The notes: generated by a model from the letters alone, not told the origin. Positions 48,501-49,246 are shown, counted from the first letter of the stretch. The stretch: DNA of 64,000 nt from Effrenium voratum (GCA_963377175.1 CAUJNA010002890.1:1248010-1312009); one strand, 5' to 3'. Made by a program: numbers and translations.

Positions 48501-49246
48501 TTTGGCTCACTTTTCCAAAGCTGAGCGTTTAGCCTTTTGGATTCGCAGATGTGGATTCCCATTTTTCTTTGGTGCATTTTGCCAAGGGATGTTAGGACTT
48601 TAACTTTTTGCCAACTTAGTTGGGTTTTCCGTATTAAACCGCTAAAAGTTAAACTTTTAGCAGGGGAGCAGAAAGCAACCGAGCTTTGGTAAAGGTCCCA
48701 GAAGGTGATCACCTTTTATTTCCAGGTCCTCTTGGAAAAGTGAGTTTGGAGTTGGTGCTTTTTTGGGGCTGTTTTCAAGGGAAGCCAACGCGAGAACACC
48801 CGTCTGGGTTCCCCCTTGAGACAAAGTCCATAGGTCGGTACATGAATTGCGTCCAAGGTCGGTGGCCGAAGTTTCACTGTCTGCTCCTGGTTCCCTCAAT
48901 CCCCCCCCTCTCTCCAAGAAGCTTCAGCTGAAATAGGGTGGCTAGGACCCCCAGCGAAAGGGTGCCCGTTCTCTCCCCTTTTTTGGTTGGGAGGGTTCCC
49001 CTACTAAAATAGACTGCAGAAAAAATAATTGGTACCCTTAGTCTAACCTCTCTACTGGAGGAGCTAGGTGGGGGTCTTTTTTTGCAGAGTCTCTTTGTCA
49101 CTGTCAGCTGCGCAAACGAAAAGGGGAAAAGCAATGGCGAGTCCCCCTCCACAACTTCGCAGGCTGGAGATGCTGCCGTGCTGGAGATTCACTACCAGTT
49201 CGGAGGCGCAGAAACGCTGCAGAATTTTAGCGGCCAGTTGCCATAG
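207..49246 (+). CDS. DNAJC11: Putative multi-exon DNAJC11-like gene (J domain, beta barrel, DUF3395), 5' end outside window
   Basis: Exon-like segments on one strand follow the domain order of DNAJC11, a mitochondria-associated J protein linked to the MICOS/SAM complex in animals. Seen in order: J-domain last helix (TQVHRAYQVLSNEARMRR), EKYGLPGVRL, a linker (GHTSLNLQP), barrel-like strands (ELVLGGSTNVGK, SGAAKLMLAANTSVRG, ELSVLRSLSPN, RDGRHFS), LRFVLPLEI, a hydrophobic helix (LLLLYMALGLGPLYYRLLRS), a coiled coil (LLAEEAARRRKEEEAAGA), and DUF3395-like pieces (NGLMILSATYG, DVTPCLMARVKNSSLQL, KSRLLGFG, VLEIHYQFGG) ending in TAG at 49244-49246. Phases agree across several joins (for example 9391/9766, 9889/12055, 30238/31161, 31270/33686, 39528/39590, 46969/47850). 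The HPD-bearing J-domain half lies upstream of the window. Some exons are uncertain or missing, and the family assignment is by recalled family pattern only. A decayed or partly mis-joined gene is possible. Confidence 0.55.
325..377. repeat. 12 bp tandem repeat AAAGGACCCCCA
   Basis: About 4.5 nearly perfect copies of a 12 base unit. Confidence 0.9.
468..568. mobile_element. Family D TIR element, copy D1
   Basis: Begins near CAAGTGGGTAACAACC and ends GGTTATTTCCCACTTACTA, followed by AGTACCCGATCGCCCC. Its interior ACCATGGTTATT is intact here and interrupted by a family A element in copy D5 (33 kb). Confidence 0.6.
1000..1080. repeat. AT-rich microsatellite (TA)n
   Basis: Runs of TATATA interrupted by TGTACATTG and similar. 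Simple sequence. Confidence 0.85.
1330..1427. mobile_element. Family B TIR element (CCTGGAGTCTCC)
   Basis: Starts CCTGGAGTCTCCTTCTGACC and ends AAAGGGTCATGGAGACTCTAGG, giving an inverted repeat of about 20 bp. The interior repeats GACCAACCATTATTTT, as in other copies. Confidence 0.75.
2460..2543 (+). CDS. Exon segment: EKYGLPGVRL, end of J-domain region
   Basis: After CATGCTTAG the frame reads EKYGLPGVRLAEMASDDG, then EGAKPSWHP, up to a possible donor CCT|GTGTCGG. In J proteins of the C11 group a YG-(x)2-G motif follows the last J-domain helix directly, which matches this position. Confidence 0.45.
2595..2734. mobile_element. Family D' TIR element (TGGGTGTTCGGCCAAGT)
   Basis: Starts TGGGTGTTCGGCCAAGTCAG and ends near CAAGCTTGGCCACCAACATTC. 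In other copies the right end is ACTTGGCCGAACATCCAAG, so the termini are inverted repeats. The interior carries GGGTTATAACCCAGGTG-type motifs. Confidence 0.6.
3367..3620 (-). CDS. Open exon-like segment, unknown
   Basis: On the minus strand an uninterrupted frame reads FAQRADNVLNRAVRQAAG, then NLLICCHDLSKWNMPVFVEE, HSNIPTHIVASSDHHKF and VIIGPPLHSPALAPWL to a stop. The balanced composition suggests real coding ancestry. I do not recognise the protein. It would be antisense within an intron of the DNAJC11-like gene. Confidence 0.3.
4065..4256 (-). CDS. Open exon-like segment, unknown
   Basis: The minus-strand frame reads FGLPFNSFPNFHNPMLV, then NPALAWYLARMYDHQQIRAK and ILRDPQAIDCDYGVPPEV to a stop. 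Composition is protein-like. Other frames on both strands are also open here, so the strand is not certain. Not recognised. Confidence 0.25.
   Translation of the reverse strand: MLPSCGAVFGLPFNSFPNFHNPMLVNPALAWYLARMYDHQQIRAKILRDPQAIDCDYGVPPEV
4300..4616 (+). pseudogene. Coding-like stretch with a frame change, unknown
   Basis: One frame gives GQFLRVAQAAPEAVLRNLV, and another continues with KGSAKCWRLRHDEDFEPC, LVVGEPQRDIINLAKLLHG and DKQDLFHDHIDLIY to a stop at 4614-4616. Two protein-like halves in different frames suggest a frameshifted retroposed copy or two small exons. Not recognised. Confidence 0.3.
4895..5045. repeat. TA/TACA microsatellite
   Basis: Long ATAT runs with ACATATAT interruptions. 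Confidence 0.9.
5225..6450. repeat. CTA/CTG triplet repeat blocks with duplicated spacers
   Basis: Three blocks of imperfect ACT/TAC triplets (5225-5490, 5640-5735, 5885-6450) are separated by related spacers. Each spacer reads TCATTCTGAGT..GTAATCAGTGCCGTTTT, then GCCGAATCATACCC repeats, then GCCAAGGC..AGCGCCA. The unit has therefore been duplicated with its flanks. CGAATCATACCC repeats also border the array at 5100-5145 and 6465-6525. Confidence 0.85.
6784..6922. mobile_element. Family C TIR element, copy C1
   Basis: Contains the family core GGGTAGATGAAGGTTAGCAA and GAAGCATGGTTCTGGGTAGA, and ends AATTGTGACTCA. The left end GAGCGACTTGCTCAATTGA is diverged from TGAGTCACAATCAA. Confidence 0.65.
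6993..7064 (+). CDS. Exon segment: basic coiled linker
   Basis: After TTTTTTTCGGCGTTAG the frame reads DLESRVRRLVRKHEDGDC, then RDCRLA, to a possible donor GCG|GTTTTG. A charged helical stretch is expected after the J domain in C11-type proteins. The assignment rests on position and composition only. Confidence 0.35.
7349..7443. mobile_element. Family B TIR element with TA duplication
   Basis: CCTGGAGTCTCCTCCATGAC ... GTCGTGGAAACTCCAGG, flanked by TA on both sides (7347-7348, 7444-7445). Confidence 0.75.
7545..7870. repeat. Degenerate AGGTTTCCTAAA tandem repeat
   Basis: About 25 imperfect copies of a 12 base unit related to AGGTTTCCTACA. Confidence 0.85.
7936..8027 (+). CDS. Exon segment: linker before barrel
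   Basis: After GACCGCAG the frame reads ELRAQRLLGLNGGRLNSA, then RSVAARRPVVGS, ending in phase 2 before GTGAGCC. That donor is also the first base plus left terminus of a family C element. The phase fits the next segment (9314). Confidence 0.4.
8029..8173. mobile_element. Family C TIR element, copy C2, at a splice donor
   Basis: Left end TGAGCCACTTGCTCAAAGCC overlaps the putative donor GTGAGC of the preceding exon. The core GGGTAGAGGAAGGTTAAGGG and GAAGCATGGTTCTGGGTAGA follow, ending TGGATTGTGACTCC. Confidence 0.65.
8188..8294. mobile_element. Family A TIR element, copy A1
   Basis: CTAGGTGCCCTTCTCACC ... GTACTGGAGGACCTAG. Core GGTTCCCCTACTAAA and AAAAAAGTTGGTACCC shared by all family A copies. 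Confidence 0.8.
8600..8730. mobile_element. Family D' TIR element
   Basis: GAGTAAGTTGTTACCCCCAG ... CCACTTACTAACTTGGCAGC, then GAACATCCAAG. The interior has the TTCAGTAGAGTTA motif seen in other copies. Confidence 0.55.
8955..9167 (+). CDS. Open frame, unknown
   Basis: The plus frame reads FRFNPIQVCSILGHAHIA, then LTQALRFGCKQPVFVFLMH and SQFHAYVLCNLSANSTIIPT to a stop. The opposite strand is also open nearby (8782-8976). No family recognised; it may be an old exon or chance. Confidence 0.2.
   Translation: MQFGEATIQSQDYFRFNPIQVCSILGHAHIALTQALRFGCKQPVFVFLMHSQFHAYVLCNLSANSTIIPT
9314..9391 (+). CDS. Exon segment: HAGHTSLNLQP linker strand
   Basis: After CCTCGGCAG, in the phase set by the previous segment, the frame reads HAGHTSLNLQPRATRSG, then RCRSDAVFG, ending in phase 2 before GTGCAGTGG. 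The GxTSLNLQ pattern resembles the KGTISVGVD strand that opens the barrel region of DNAJC11. Confidence 0.45.
9433..9545. mobile_element. Family A TIR element, copy A2, duplication ACAA
   Basis: CCAGGTCAACCAGTAGTGCC ... CTCTACTGGAGGACCTAG with ACAA on both sides (9429-9432, 9546-9549). Confidence 0.85.
9766..9889 (+). CDS. Exon segment: ELVLGGSTNVGK barrel entry
   Basis: From GGAAG|C the frame, in matching phase, reads ETRLEAVFACTTPPSPMRS, then KCNFPPGAQNELVLGGST and NVGK, ending in phase 0 at AAA|GTAGGT. This resembles the TDTAILSGSLSTQNG segment of DNAJC11. A C-rich tract precedes it. The donor coincides with the start of a family J element. Confidence 0.5.
9890..9961. mobile_element. Family J element (inverted), at a splice donor
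   Basis: AGGGCAACTGGGGTTGGTCC followed by CATGGTCAATCTAC is the reverse complement of the start of the element at 27504. It begins exactly at the putative donor GTAGGT. Confidence 0.5.
9962..12054 (+). other. Intron-like stretch
   Basis: Several diverged hairpin copies of the GGTTTTAAAGGGAAACC family (near 10935, 11118 and 11480). No other gene recognised; open frames here are short and of poor composition. Confidence 0.3.
11110..11187. repeat. Hairpin repeat family K (TTGGTTTTAAAGGGA)
   Basis: GGTACCCCTTTTTGTTGGTT, then TTAAAGGGACGCCAAAACG, then CCATGTTGGGGTCCGACC. Related copies with a TTGGTTT/AAACCAA stem are at 18076, 22766, 31286, 35743, 48165, 50138 and 57505. Confidence 0.6.
12055..12122 (+). 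CDS. Exon segment: first barrel strand (SGAAKLMLAANTSVRG)
   Basis: After GCACGTGCAG the frame reads SSSGSGAAKLMLAANTSVRG, then LR, before AG|GTTCGAAC (or a GA donor four bases in, CTTC|GAAGG). It aligns with the GGGSINFALRRVTSVKG strand of DNAJC11 and continues the previous segment in phase 0. This is one of the stronger matches. Confidence 0.55.
12264..12356. mobile_element. Family B TIR element
   Basis: CCTAGAGTCTCCATGACACT ... AAGGGTCATGGAGACTGCAGG. Confidence 0.75.
12365..12504. mobile_element. Family C TIR element, copy C3
   Basis: TGAGCAACCATCAAAACCTGG, core GATGAAAGTTAGTAAGGG, ends TTTTGATTGCGACTCA. Confidence 0.7.
13500..13778 (-). CDS. Antisense exon-like segment with P-loop-like motif
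   Basis: The minus frame reads SVVASMAEAIKQSQLFWLVT, then LGNTGSAK, followed by a consensus donor AAG|GTAAGT. The frame stays open past the donor (SLIYRMLVDRWFPKYYKY). GNTGSAK recalls a P-loop GxxGxGK in which one glycine is alanine. Family not determined; a degenerate GTPase- or AAA-like piece is possible. Confidence 0.3.
14328..14365. repeat. AT microsatellite
   Basis: TATATA run followed by ATTTATTTATTTTATAT. Confidence 0.85.
14461..14626 (+). CDS. Exon segment: ELSVLRSLSPN barrel strand
   Basis: The frame reads VTGSSPEAELSVLRSLSPN, then CTARQ. This resembles the FGLKLFRNLTPRCF strand of DNAJC11. A GC-rich continuation to about 14626 is open in two frames; AELAPGPRPASRIARRED is the alternative. 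The start (after GTGAG or TCACAG) and the donor are not settled. Confidence 0.45.
14650..14736. mobile_element. Family B TIR element, diverged left end
   Basis: GGAGTCTTCACTGGGTAATG ... CAAGGGTCATGTAGACTCCAGG. Confidence 0.6.
15387..15491. mobile_element. Family A TIR element, copy A3
   Basis: AGGCCCCCCAGTAGTGCCC ... CTCAAATCTGGAGGACCTAG, with the standard core. Confidence 0.75.
15752..15838. mobile_element. Family A TIR element, copy A4 (short)
   Basis: CTAGGTCCCCCAGTAGTGG ... CTCTACTGGAGGACCTAG, 87 bp, with the centre shortened. Confidence 0.8.
16048..16143. mobile_element. Family D TIR element, copy D2
   Basis: TTAGTAAGTGGGTAATTTCC ... AACCTCTTACTAG. Internal ACAACCCACTTATCATGG. It starts with the donor-like GTAAGT and ends with AG. 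Confidence 0.65.
16189..16257 (+). CDS. Exon segment: barrel strand RDGRHFSLQLSPWLSR
   Basis: After GTCCAGCAG the frame reads KLGFSRDGRHFSLQLSPWLS, then RAP, ending in phase 0 at CCG|GTCGAC. It resembles the RDTKTSHFTVALQLGIPHS strand of DNAJC11 in spacing and alternation. Confidence 0.5.
16341..16430. mobile_element. Family A element, copy A5 (decayed)
   Basis: Core GGTTGGGAGGCGATTCCCC, then TACTAAAATGGACTAGCAAA; both termini lost. Confidence 0.55.
16587..16660. mobile_element. Family B element, right end lost
   Basis: TA then CCTGGAGTCTCCTTCTGACC, interior kept, right TIR missing and adjoining a family F fragment. Confidence 0.6.
16662..16726. mobile_element. Family F element, right half
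   Basis: AAACCACCATTTACAAGGG, AATGTTCAGGTGTATAATG, ending TAAGGATCCCTG. Confidence 0.65.
18076..18150. repeat. Hairpin repeat family K
   Basis: GGGGTACCCTTTTTGGAATG, then GGAGGGATACCAAAAGGAAA. Confidence 0.5.
18597..21735. repeat. 3.1 kb ATGT / AATGT microsatellite
   Basis: Almost pure ATGT tetranucleotides with scattered AATGT pentanucleotides; from 20.2 kb on, blocks of AATGT alternate with ATGT blocks. Rare point changes occur (TACTG at 20145, TGCAATG at 20214, TGACCTAATGCATG at 20237). The long open frames here (repeating HTYI on minus, CMYV on plus) are products of the repeat, not genes. Confidence 0.97.
22034..22091 (+). CDS. Exon segment: Gly-rich barrel strand
   Basis: After TTTCCCGAG the frame reads ESFGVSAQIGAGAVRFGCG, with a donor at or near GTTGGTCC. 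The alternating small and aromatic residues fit a beta strand at this position of the barrel. Short and not diagnostic alone. Confidence 0.4.
22111..22280. mobile_element. Family D' TIR element
   Basis: GATCGCCAAGTAAGTAAGTTG ... GGGTTGTAACCCAGGTGGCT and CTAACTTGGCACTAAACATC. Confidence 0.55.
22575..22672. mobile_element. Family G TIR element (inverted copy)
   Basis: GGCTCAAAAAACCGGTACC ... TTTAATTTGGAGCCAC, the reverse orientation of the copy at 44937. A weaker relative lies at 27782-27868. Confidence 0.6.
22902..23039. mobile_element. Family I TIR element (TAATGTTGACCC)
   Basis: TAATGTTGACCCAGGATTAA ... TTAATCCGGGGTTGACATTA, with internal AGGGGGGTGT / ACACCCCCCT palindrome. Confidence 0.75.
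23690..23810. repeat. TTAATTAAGC palindromic tandem
   Basis: Repeated GCCTAATTAAGC and AAGCTTAATTAAGC units facing both ways around 23740. Confidence 0.85.
24041..24120 (+). CDS. Candidate exon segment, weak
   Basis: GC-rich 80 bases between GCGGGCACAG and a consensus donor GTGAGTCACG. The frame open to the donor reads RPGPHGRSTRLDSTWGGTA; another reads VRGPMAARLDLTRRGAERL but stops early. The borders look good; the identity does not. Confidence 0.3.
24604..24675 (+). CDS. Candidate exon segment, weak
   Basis: After GTCCGCCAG the frame reads VRFFTDLQPGVGEVGRGAE, then AARQEF and a stop. GC-rich island; the opposite strand is also open (24374-24814). Role unclear. Confidence 0.2.
25642..26001 (+). 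CDS. Open frame interrupted by family A element A6
   Basis: One frame reads KFTRKLASLGCVPSACC, then RSDSSSCFQDIC up to the element. With the element and one ATGT copy removed it continues CSIYALAVPEALDSSTSR to a TGA at 25999-26001. Unknown protein; it may be coding by chance. Confidence 0.25.
25807..25927. mobile_element. Family A TIR element, copy A6, duplication ATGT
   Basis: CTAGGTCCCCCAGTAGTGCC ... CCTACTGGAGGACCTAG with ATGT on both sides (25803-25806, 25928-25931). Confidence 0.9.
26037..26251. repeat. About 54 bp tandem repeat, 4 units
   Basis: Units of CTTCCAAGTAGCTGCAAAGA, then TGTACTTGGGTCAATAGGAG; later units carry AAGAACCTTCAAAGCTGCAC. A single further unit lies at 30285-30325. 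Confidence 0.85.
26645..26767. mobile_element. Family E TIR element (CTGTGGATGG)
   Basis: CTGTGGATGGAAGATATTTT ... AATGGATTTCGTCCATCCATAG. Internal CCTGCAAATACCAAC as in the 52 kb copy. Confidence 0.75.
27504..27580. mobile_element. Family J element starting at CAG|GTAAGT
   Basis: GTAAGTAGATTATAACTATG, then AAGGGGACCAACCTCAGTTG. Its first bases form a consensus donor after ACGTCAG. The upstream frame (PNLDVPATSG) may be an exon end, but this is weak. Confidence 0.5.
27960..29580. repeat. Degenerate GCCTGAGGCCAGTCTCAGACACG repeat field
   Basis: About 1.6 kb of reshuffled short modules: CTGGGCCTGAGGC, CAGTCTCAGACACG, GTCAGACAGGCCTGGC, CAGCAGGCGGGTTGC. A roughly 220 bp block ending AGACCAGTCTCAGACT appears near 28500-28640, 28750-28865 and 29110-29225. 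Several modules are self-complementary. Open frames on both strands result from the repeat. Confidence 0.9.
29592..29904 (+). CDS. Open exon-like segment, unknown
   Basis: After GCTTTTCAG the frame reaches EDSLRRRDLSALGLFGAEA, NFDPHACLLTLLELYCPSL, VAHIDKTALESADFVDVNG and FRRTSRFSSEQLEKAGNMI, ending at a GTAAGTAG donor that begins a family J element. Helical and protein-like; family not recognised. It may be an extra DNAJC11-like exon or a separate one. Confidence 0.35.
29902..30083. mobile_element. Family J element at a splice donor
   Basis: Starts TTAGTAAGTAGGTTATAGCC, shares GAGGGGGACCAACCTCAGTT with 27504, and ends near CATCAAGCTACTAAG. It contains a TATA run at 30040-30060. Confidence 0.5.
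30138..30238 (+). CDS. Exon segment: barrel strand GGFSLKLSPTV
   Basis: After a C-run and CTCGAG the frame reads RSGGFSLKLSPTVARQGPG, then LQMTCSKARADLAA, to CTGCAG|GTCAAA, a good donor, ending in phase 1. It resembles the PQGVSLKVKLNRASQ strand of DNAJC11. The next segment starts in the matching phase. Confidence 0.5.
30583..30677. mobile_element. Family H TIR element (CTTCCATTTGCTTAAG)
   Basis: CTTCCATTCGTTTATTTCCC ... TTTTTTTTCCAGGGGGCGCA and AACGCAAATGGAAG. Internal TCGATCACTACTTCAAATATG. Confidence 0.6.
31069..31158. mobile_element. Family G TIR element ending at a splice acceptor
   Basis: GGGTCAAATTTAAAGCACC ... GTATGTATTTTTGACCCAC, followed by AG and the next exon. Internal GGCAGGTTTTGGTCC as at 44937. 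Confidence 0.65.
31161..31270 (+). CDS. Exon segment in phase with neighbours
   Basis: After TTTTTGACCCACAG the frame, completing the codon split at 30238, reads ANYKIQRDALRRTQASRDGL, then TKLHWALNAPVPAESLQ, ending in phase 0 at CAA|GTGTGG. Phase fit on both sides supports a real exon. Its place within the DNAJC11 family is not clear. Confidence 0.45.
31569..31673. mobile_element. Family H TIR element
   Basis: GATTCCATTTGCTGAAATTA ... CAAGGGCCTTAAGCAAATGG. A second left-end copy is just upstream (TTTCCATTTGGTGAAATTG, 31515). Confidence 0.65.
32541..32620. mobile_element. Family B TIR element
   Basis: CCTAGAGTCTCCATGACCCT ... TTTTTAAAGGGTCATGA; right end shortened. Confidence 0.7.
33425..33671. 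mobile_element. Family D element, copy D5, split by A7
   Basis: GAACGGAGACTTCCAACAATG ... GGGACCATGGT, then A7, then TGGTTATTGCCCACCTACC and CGAATCGATCGCCCC. Without A7 the sequence matches D1 (490-590). Confidence 0.75.
33510..33632. mobile_element. Family A TIR element, copy A7, nested in D5, duplication TGGT
   Basis: CTAGATCCCCCTGTAGTGCC ... CCTCTTGGAGGACCTAG with TGGT at 33506-33509 and 33633-33636. D1 gives the empty site, so the element borders are CTAG/CTAG and the duplication is 4 bp. Confidence 0.92.
33686..33766 (+). CDS. Exon segment: last barrel strand LRFVLPLEI
   Basis: After GCGCCCCAG, in phase 0 as predicted by the previous segment, the frame reads KSTAASSVQRCGLRFVLPLE, then IWAEAVA, with donors at GCG|GTGGCA or GCAA|GTTGTC. 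It resembles the TYFFPIHLTDQLLPSA segment of DNAJC11. This is one of the stronger matches. Confidence 0.55.
35339..35380 (+). CDS. Candidate short exon: LAMAATLWAARDPR
   Basis: After GCCGGCCTCAG the frame compatible with an A|GTTG donor at 33766 reads LAMAATLWAARDP, ending at AAG|GCTGTC (GC donor). Helix-like and in the expected place after the barrel. Short, so weak. Confidence 0.3.
35438..35546. mobile_element. Family A element, copy A8, right end decayed
   Basis: CCAGGTCCCCAGCGGAAGGG ... GTTCTAACCTCTCT; right TIR lost. Confidence 0.7.
35743..35812. repeat. Hairpin repeat family K
   Basis: GTATACCCCCTTTTGGTGGT, TTTAAAGGGAAACCAACAGG, AACACCACCCATTCGGG. Confidence 0.6.
35910..35970. mobile_element. 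Family H fragment with 20 T run
   Basis: AAATGGAATCTATCACTGCT, AGAAACATG, then about 20 T. It matches the interior of family H copies at 49285 and 50731. Confidence 0.55.
36103..36193. mobile_element. Family B TIR element
   Basis: CCTGGAGTGTCCATGACCCT ... TTTAAGGGTCATGGACTCTAGG. Confidence 0.75.
36388..36664 (+). CDS. Open frame, unknown
   Basis: The frame reads SWFGLVRCKRGLVVGCTV, MEKCLDHWNAKGPVVPLSFG, FKIGARLLSARLEMPSVW and so on to a stop. Both strands are open. Not recognised; possibly an old exon. Confidence 0.2.
37281..37374. repeat. 21 bp tandem GGCGTAGAACCACTATTTTTT
   Basis: About 3.5 near-perfect copies inside the 908 bp element; shorter CGTAGACAAA / CGTAGAAAAA relatives precede it at 37245-37290. 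Confidence 0.9.
37376..37669 (+). CDS. ORF inside the 908 bp element
   Basis: The frame reads PEDQHSHPGMVAAMGKDFCC, then PVLFGLAKKVGQKKGRNGQK, ...KKPSKKSKQLAFKIVTHI and AAYENTYSALGSYEAALASS to a stop. It is Lys-rich in the middle. No transposase motif recognised. It extends upstream through the 21 bp repeat without an obvious start. Confidence 0.35.
   Translation, partial: ANFAGDPEDQHSHPGMVAAMGKDFCCPVLFGLAKKVGQKKGRNGQKRIHPHALHGHVKKPSKKSKQLAFKIVTHIAAYENTYSALGSYEAALASSLS
37881..37974. mobile_element. Family D TIR element, copy D3
   Basis: CTAGTAAGTGGGCAATAACC ... GGCTTGCTCACCGCTTACCTG, followed by ATCGCCCC. Internal ATAACCCACTTACATACC. Confidence 0.65.
38005..38200 (+). CDS. Candidate exon with SRP tripeptide repeat
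   Basis: The frame reads LERISRSEDQGSDSSAKDA, KDDLAVQQA, then (SRP)n and GGRVASDSVHLK. The DNA holds a 9 bp tandem GTCCGAGTC (38087-38157). An acidic-Ser linker followed by SRP is plausible coding sequence, but other frames are open. Confidence 0.3.
38761..38890. mobile_element. Family F TIR element
   Basis: CCAGGGCTCCTGAAAAGATC ... AATGTTCAGGTGTAGAATG and TAAGGAT. Internal GTTTGAAACATGTTGCCGGC. Confidence 0.7.
39344..39422. mobile_element. Family A TIR element, copy A9 (short), just before an exon
   Basis: CTAGGTCCCCCAGTCGTGCC ... CTCTACTGGAGGTCCTAG. The next exon begins 21 bases downstream after TTCTTAATACAG. Confidence 0.8.
39443..39528 (+). CDS. Exon segment: hydrophobic helix after barrel
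   Basis: After CTTCTTAATACAG the frame reads LVAAASLLLLYMALGLGPLY, then YRLLRSIQ, ending in phase 0 at CAA|GTCCGG. It matches the hydrophobic FYATVGPLVVYFAMHRLI region of DNAJC11, a possible membrane segment. One of the best matches. Confidence 0.6.
39590..39664 (+). CDS. Exon segment: Ala/Glu/Arg coiled coil
   Basis: After GCGGCGAGTCCTAG the frame reads EAAGQRALLAEEAARRRKEE, then EAAGA, ending in phase 0 at GCC|GAAGGA (GA donor). DNAJC11 has a charged coiled coil at the same place. The preceding intron would be only 61 bases (39529-39589), GT-AG. Confidence 0.6.
39991..40164 (+). CDS. Short ORF, 57 aa, unknown
   Basis: ATG at 39991: MGLRACARRWWLPYILRIRA, then YQPEFDAIEDATLASLATDL and ELINIARKETKKPSNLP to TAA. 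Protein-like composition; it could be a terminal exon beginning after CCTACCAG. Not recognised. Confidence 0.3.
   Translation: MGLRACARRWWLPYILRIRAYQPEFDAIEDATLASLATDLELINIARKETKKPSNLP
40646..40784. mobile_element. Family C TIR element, copy C4
   Basis: TGAGCCACAGTCAACACCCG, core GGGTAGATGAAGGCTAGGAA, ends GTTTTGATTATGACTCG. Confidence 0.75.
40866..40970. mobile_element. Family B TIR element
   Basis: GTGTCTCCATGACCCTTGAA ... AAGGGTCATGGAGACTCCAG, with the internal unit TACCCAAAATGGGGTCAT twice. Confidence 0.75.
41806..41884 (+). CDS. Exon segment: start of DUF3395-like domain
   Basis: After TTCGGCGCAG the frame reads AVNGLMILSATYGAAIQTPA, then EALGRRG, to a GTACGGGTACC donor. NGLMILSATYG resembles the MGLIIVNAWYG motif that opens DUF3395 in DNAJC11. 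Phase 0 start agrees with the previous coiled-coil segment. Confidence 0.55.
42106..42210. mobile_element. Family E TIR element
   Basis: CTGTGGATGGACGAAATCGT ... GGATTCGTCCATCCACAG, preceded by TA. Confidence 0.8.
42519..42583. mobile_element. Family A element, copy A10, left half
   Basis: CTAGGTTTCCGAGTAGTCCC then the core up to ACTAAAATAGACTTT; the right half is absent, cut off about 65 bases before the SL remnant. Confidence 0.65.
42649..42664 (+). other. Relict dinoflagellate spliced leader
   Basis: GCCATTTTGGCTCAAG equals the 3' end of the conserved dinoflagellate spliced-leader exon. It lies 80 bases upstream of the ATG of the retroelement ORF, as expected for a cDNA of a trans-spliced mRNA put back into the genome. 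The 5' end of the leader is missing. Confidence 0.85.
42745..43323 (+). CDS. Retroelement N-terminal ORF (192 aa), 3' end made by the palindrome
   Basis: The ATG at 42745 (AGCAATGG) opens MASSATSATSFELIEDQTLT, then VEEVEMASQEAQDIRTREAA and so on: an acidic, low-complexity gag-like or N-terminal region. It continues through KRLKGLVAASQKATSQANK, PVTLVPVDGKPGYFKLVDLP and ATLLRDITAEEAVSLFYKFV. The last residues GRPPPPP and the stop are encoded in the inverted arm, so the natural protein is truncated here. An in-frame ATG at 42706 would add 13 residues but is less likely. The region is GC-rich compared with its surroundings. No known domain recognised in it. Confidence 0.7.
   Translation: MASSATSATSFELIEDQTLTVEEVEMASQEAQDIRTREAAVAAGLVLDEPEAPPSASATDVMNDLSSALERLQVAFATPTPGLGAPGPAEEGDRDMGDADGTERATPPEEAQTPPTKRLKGLVAASQKATSQANKPVTLVPVDGKPGYFKLVDLPDLFPVLPASAATLLRDITAEEAVSLFYKFVGRPPPPP
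42981..43601. repeat. 302 bp inverted duplication (hairpin), 17 base loop
   Basis: Left arm 42981-43282, right arm 43300-43601, starting GACTCCCGGCTTGGGTGCCC on each strand. A few mismatches are visible (GGGCTTGGTGG vs GGGCTTTGTGG; GGGGGATGCGG vs GGGGTATGCGG; ATCACGGCGG vs ATCACGGTGG). They argue against a simple assembly fold-back. Confidence 0.92.
43602..44541 (+). CDS. Reverse transcriptase C-terminus with RNase H (DIRS/Ty3-like), partial
   Basis: The frame reads GGTPLSWKKTHLAEVNTWL, then GFVVHPNIPQVLMAANKHIL, an RT thumb/connection region. RNase H follows: D in WWGCSDASASDEGLAF, E in RRIAALEMLGTLFLCNMI, D in RLPVGSDNQGNVMAMLN, and D in FNQWADELTHPDFSGFDP. This is the D-E-D-D set expected of an active site. 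The 5' end is cut by the inverted duplication; the open frame continues upstream through the right arm only by chance. Function in the parent element: RNA-strand removal during reverse transcription. No integrase or YR recombinase is seen. Stop TGA at 44539-44541. Confidence 0.75.
44590..44675. mobile_element. Family A element, copy A11, left end decayed
   Basis: CACTACAGCAAAAAAAGAAT ... CTCTACTGGAGGACCTA. Confidence 0.7.
44937..45024. mobile_element. Family G TIR element
   Basis: GTGGCTCAAAATTAAAGAGC ... GTACATATTTTTGAGCCAC. Confidence 0.8.
45207..45289. mobile_element. Family A element, copy A12, diverged
   Basis: CCTGGTTCTCCCAGAGGGTT ... GCTCTCTACTTGGGACCTAG. Confidence 0.7.
45342..45480. 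mobile_element. Family I right end followed by family D' element
   Basis: CCCCCTATTCATACACAGGG, TTGATTATTGGGGGGCAACA; then GGGTGTTCGGCCAAGATATC ... CACTAACTTGGCTGAACATTC. Confidence 0.5.
46868..46969 (+). CDS. Exon segment: DUF3395-like core (DVTPCLMARVKNSSLQL)
   Basis: The frame reads RPTWAEDVTPCLMARVKNSS, then LQLSAARRKNSTPA, ending in phase 0 at GCC|GTGTGAG, a good donor. It resembles the IDVTVPLQCLVKDSKLIL segment of DNAJC11. The start is uncertain: after CGCCGAG or after GGGCCGAG (46886). Confidence 0.55.
47606..47676. mobile_element. Family B TIR element, short
   Basis: GAGTCTCCATAAATTACCCA ... AGGGTCAGAAGGAGACTCCAGG then TA. Confidence 0.7.
47721..47793. mobile_element. Family B element, left end decayed
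   Basis: TTTAAAGATAGGTCCATGAC ... AAAGGGTCATGGAGACACTC. Confidence 0.6.
47850..47941 (+). CDS. Exon segment: KSRLLGFGPTEVG
   Basis: After GGGCGTCTGAG the frame, phase 0 like its predecessor, reads LREDAPKSRLLGFGPTEV, then GRGGGFGDRGAD, ending in phase 2 at AA|GTGAGTCAC. It resembles [20 protein letters not shown] of DUF3395. The donor is formed with the end of a family C element. Confidence 0.5.
47943..48082. mobile_element. Family C TIR element, copy C5 (inverted), at a splice donor
   Basis: TGAGTCACAATCAAAACTCG ... ACCCGGGTGTTGATTGTGGC. The core reads on the minus strand. Its first bases complete the donor GTGAGT. Confidence 0.8.
48118..48156. repeat. GT dinucleotide run
   Basis: GTGTGT run; a second, shorter one at 48474-48500. 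Confidence 0.9.
48165..48233. repeat. Hairpin repeat family K
   Basis: GTTTTTTTGTTGTTGGTGGT, TTGAAAGGGAAACCAAAAGG, AAAACCACAATTTGGGTGTC. Confidence 0.55.
48942..49067. mobile_element. Family A TIR element, copy A13, duplication GTGG
   Basis: CTAGGACCCCCAGCGAAAGG ... CTCTACTGGAGGAGCTAG, with GTGG at 48938-48941 and 49068-49071. It ends 22 bases before the last DNAJC11-like exon. Confidence 0.88.
49090..49246 (+). CDS. Terminal exon segment: VLEIHYQFGG, stop TAG
   Basis: After CTTTTTTTGCAGAG the frame that completes the split codon reads LFVTVSCANEKGKSNGES, then PSTTSQAGDAAVLEIHYQ and FGGAETLQNFSGQLP to TAG. It resembles the NLKVLYQFRG end of DUF3395. A canonical CAG acceptor two bases earlier (49087) would open another frame (VSLSLSAAQTKRG), also open for about 50 codons, so the acceptor must be tested. 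Confidence 0.5.
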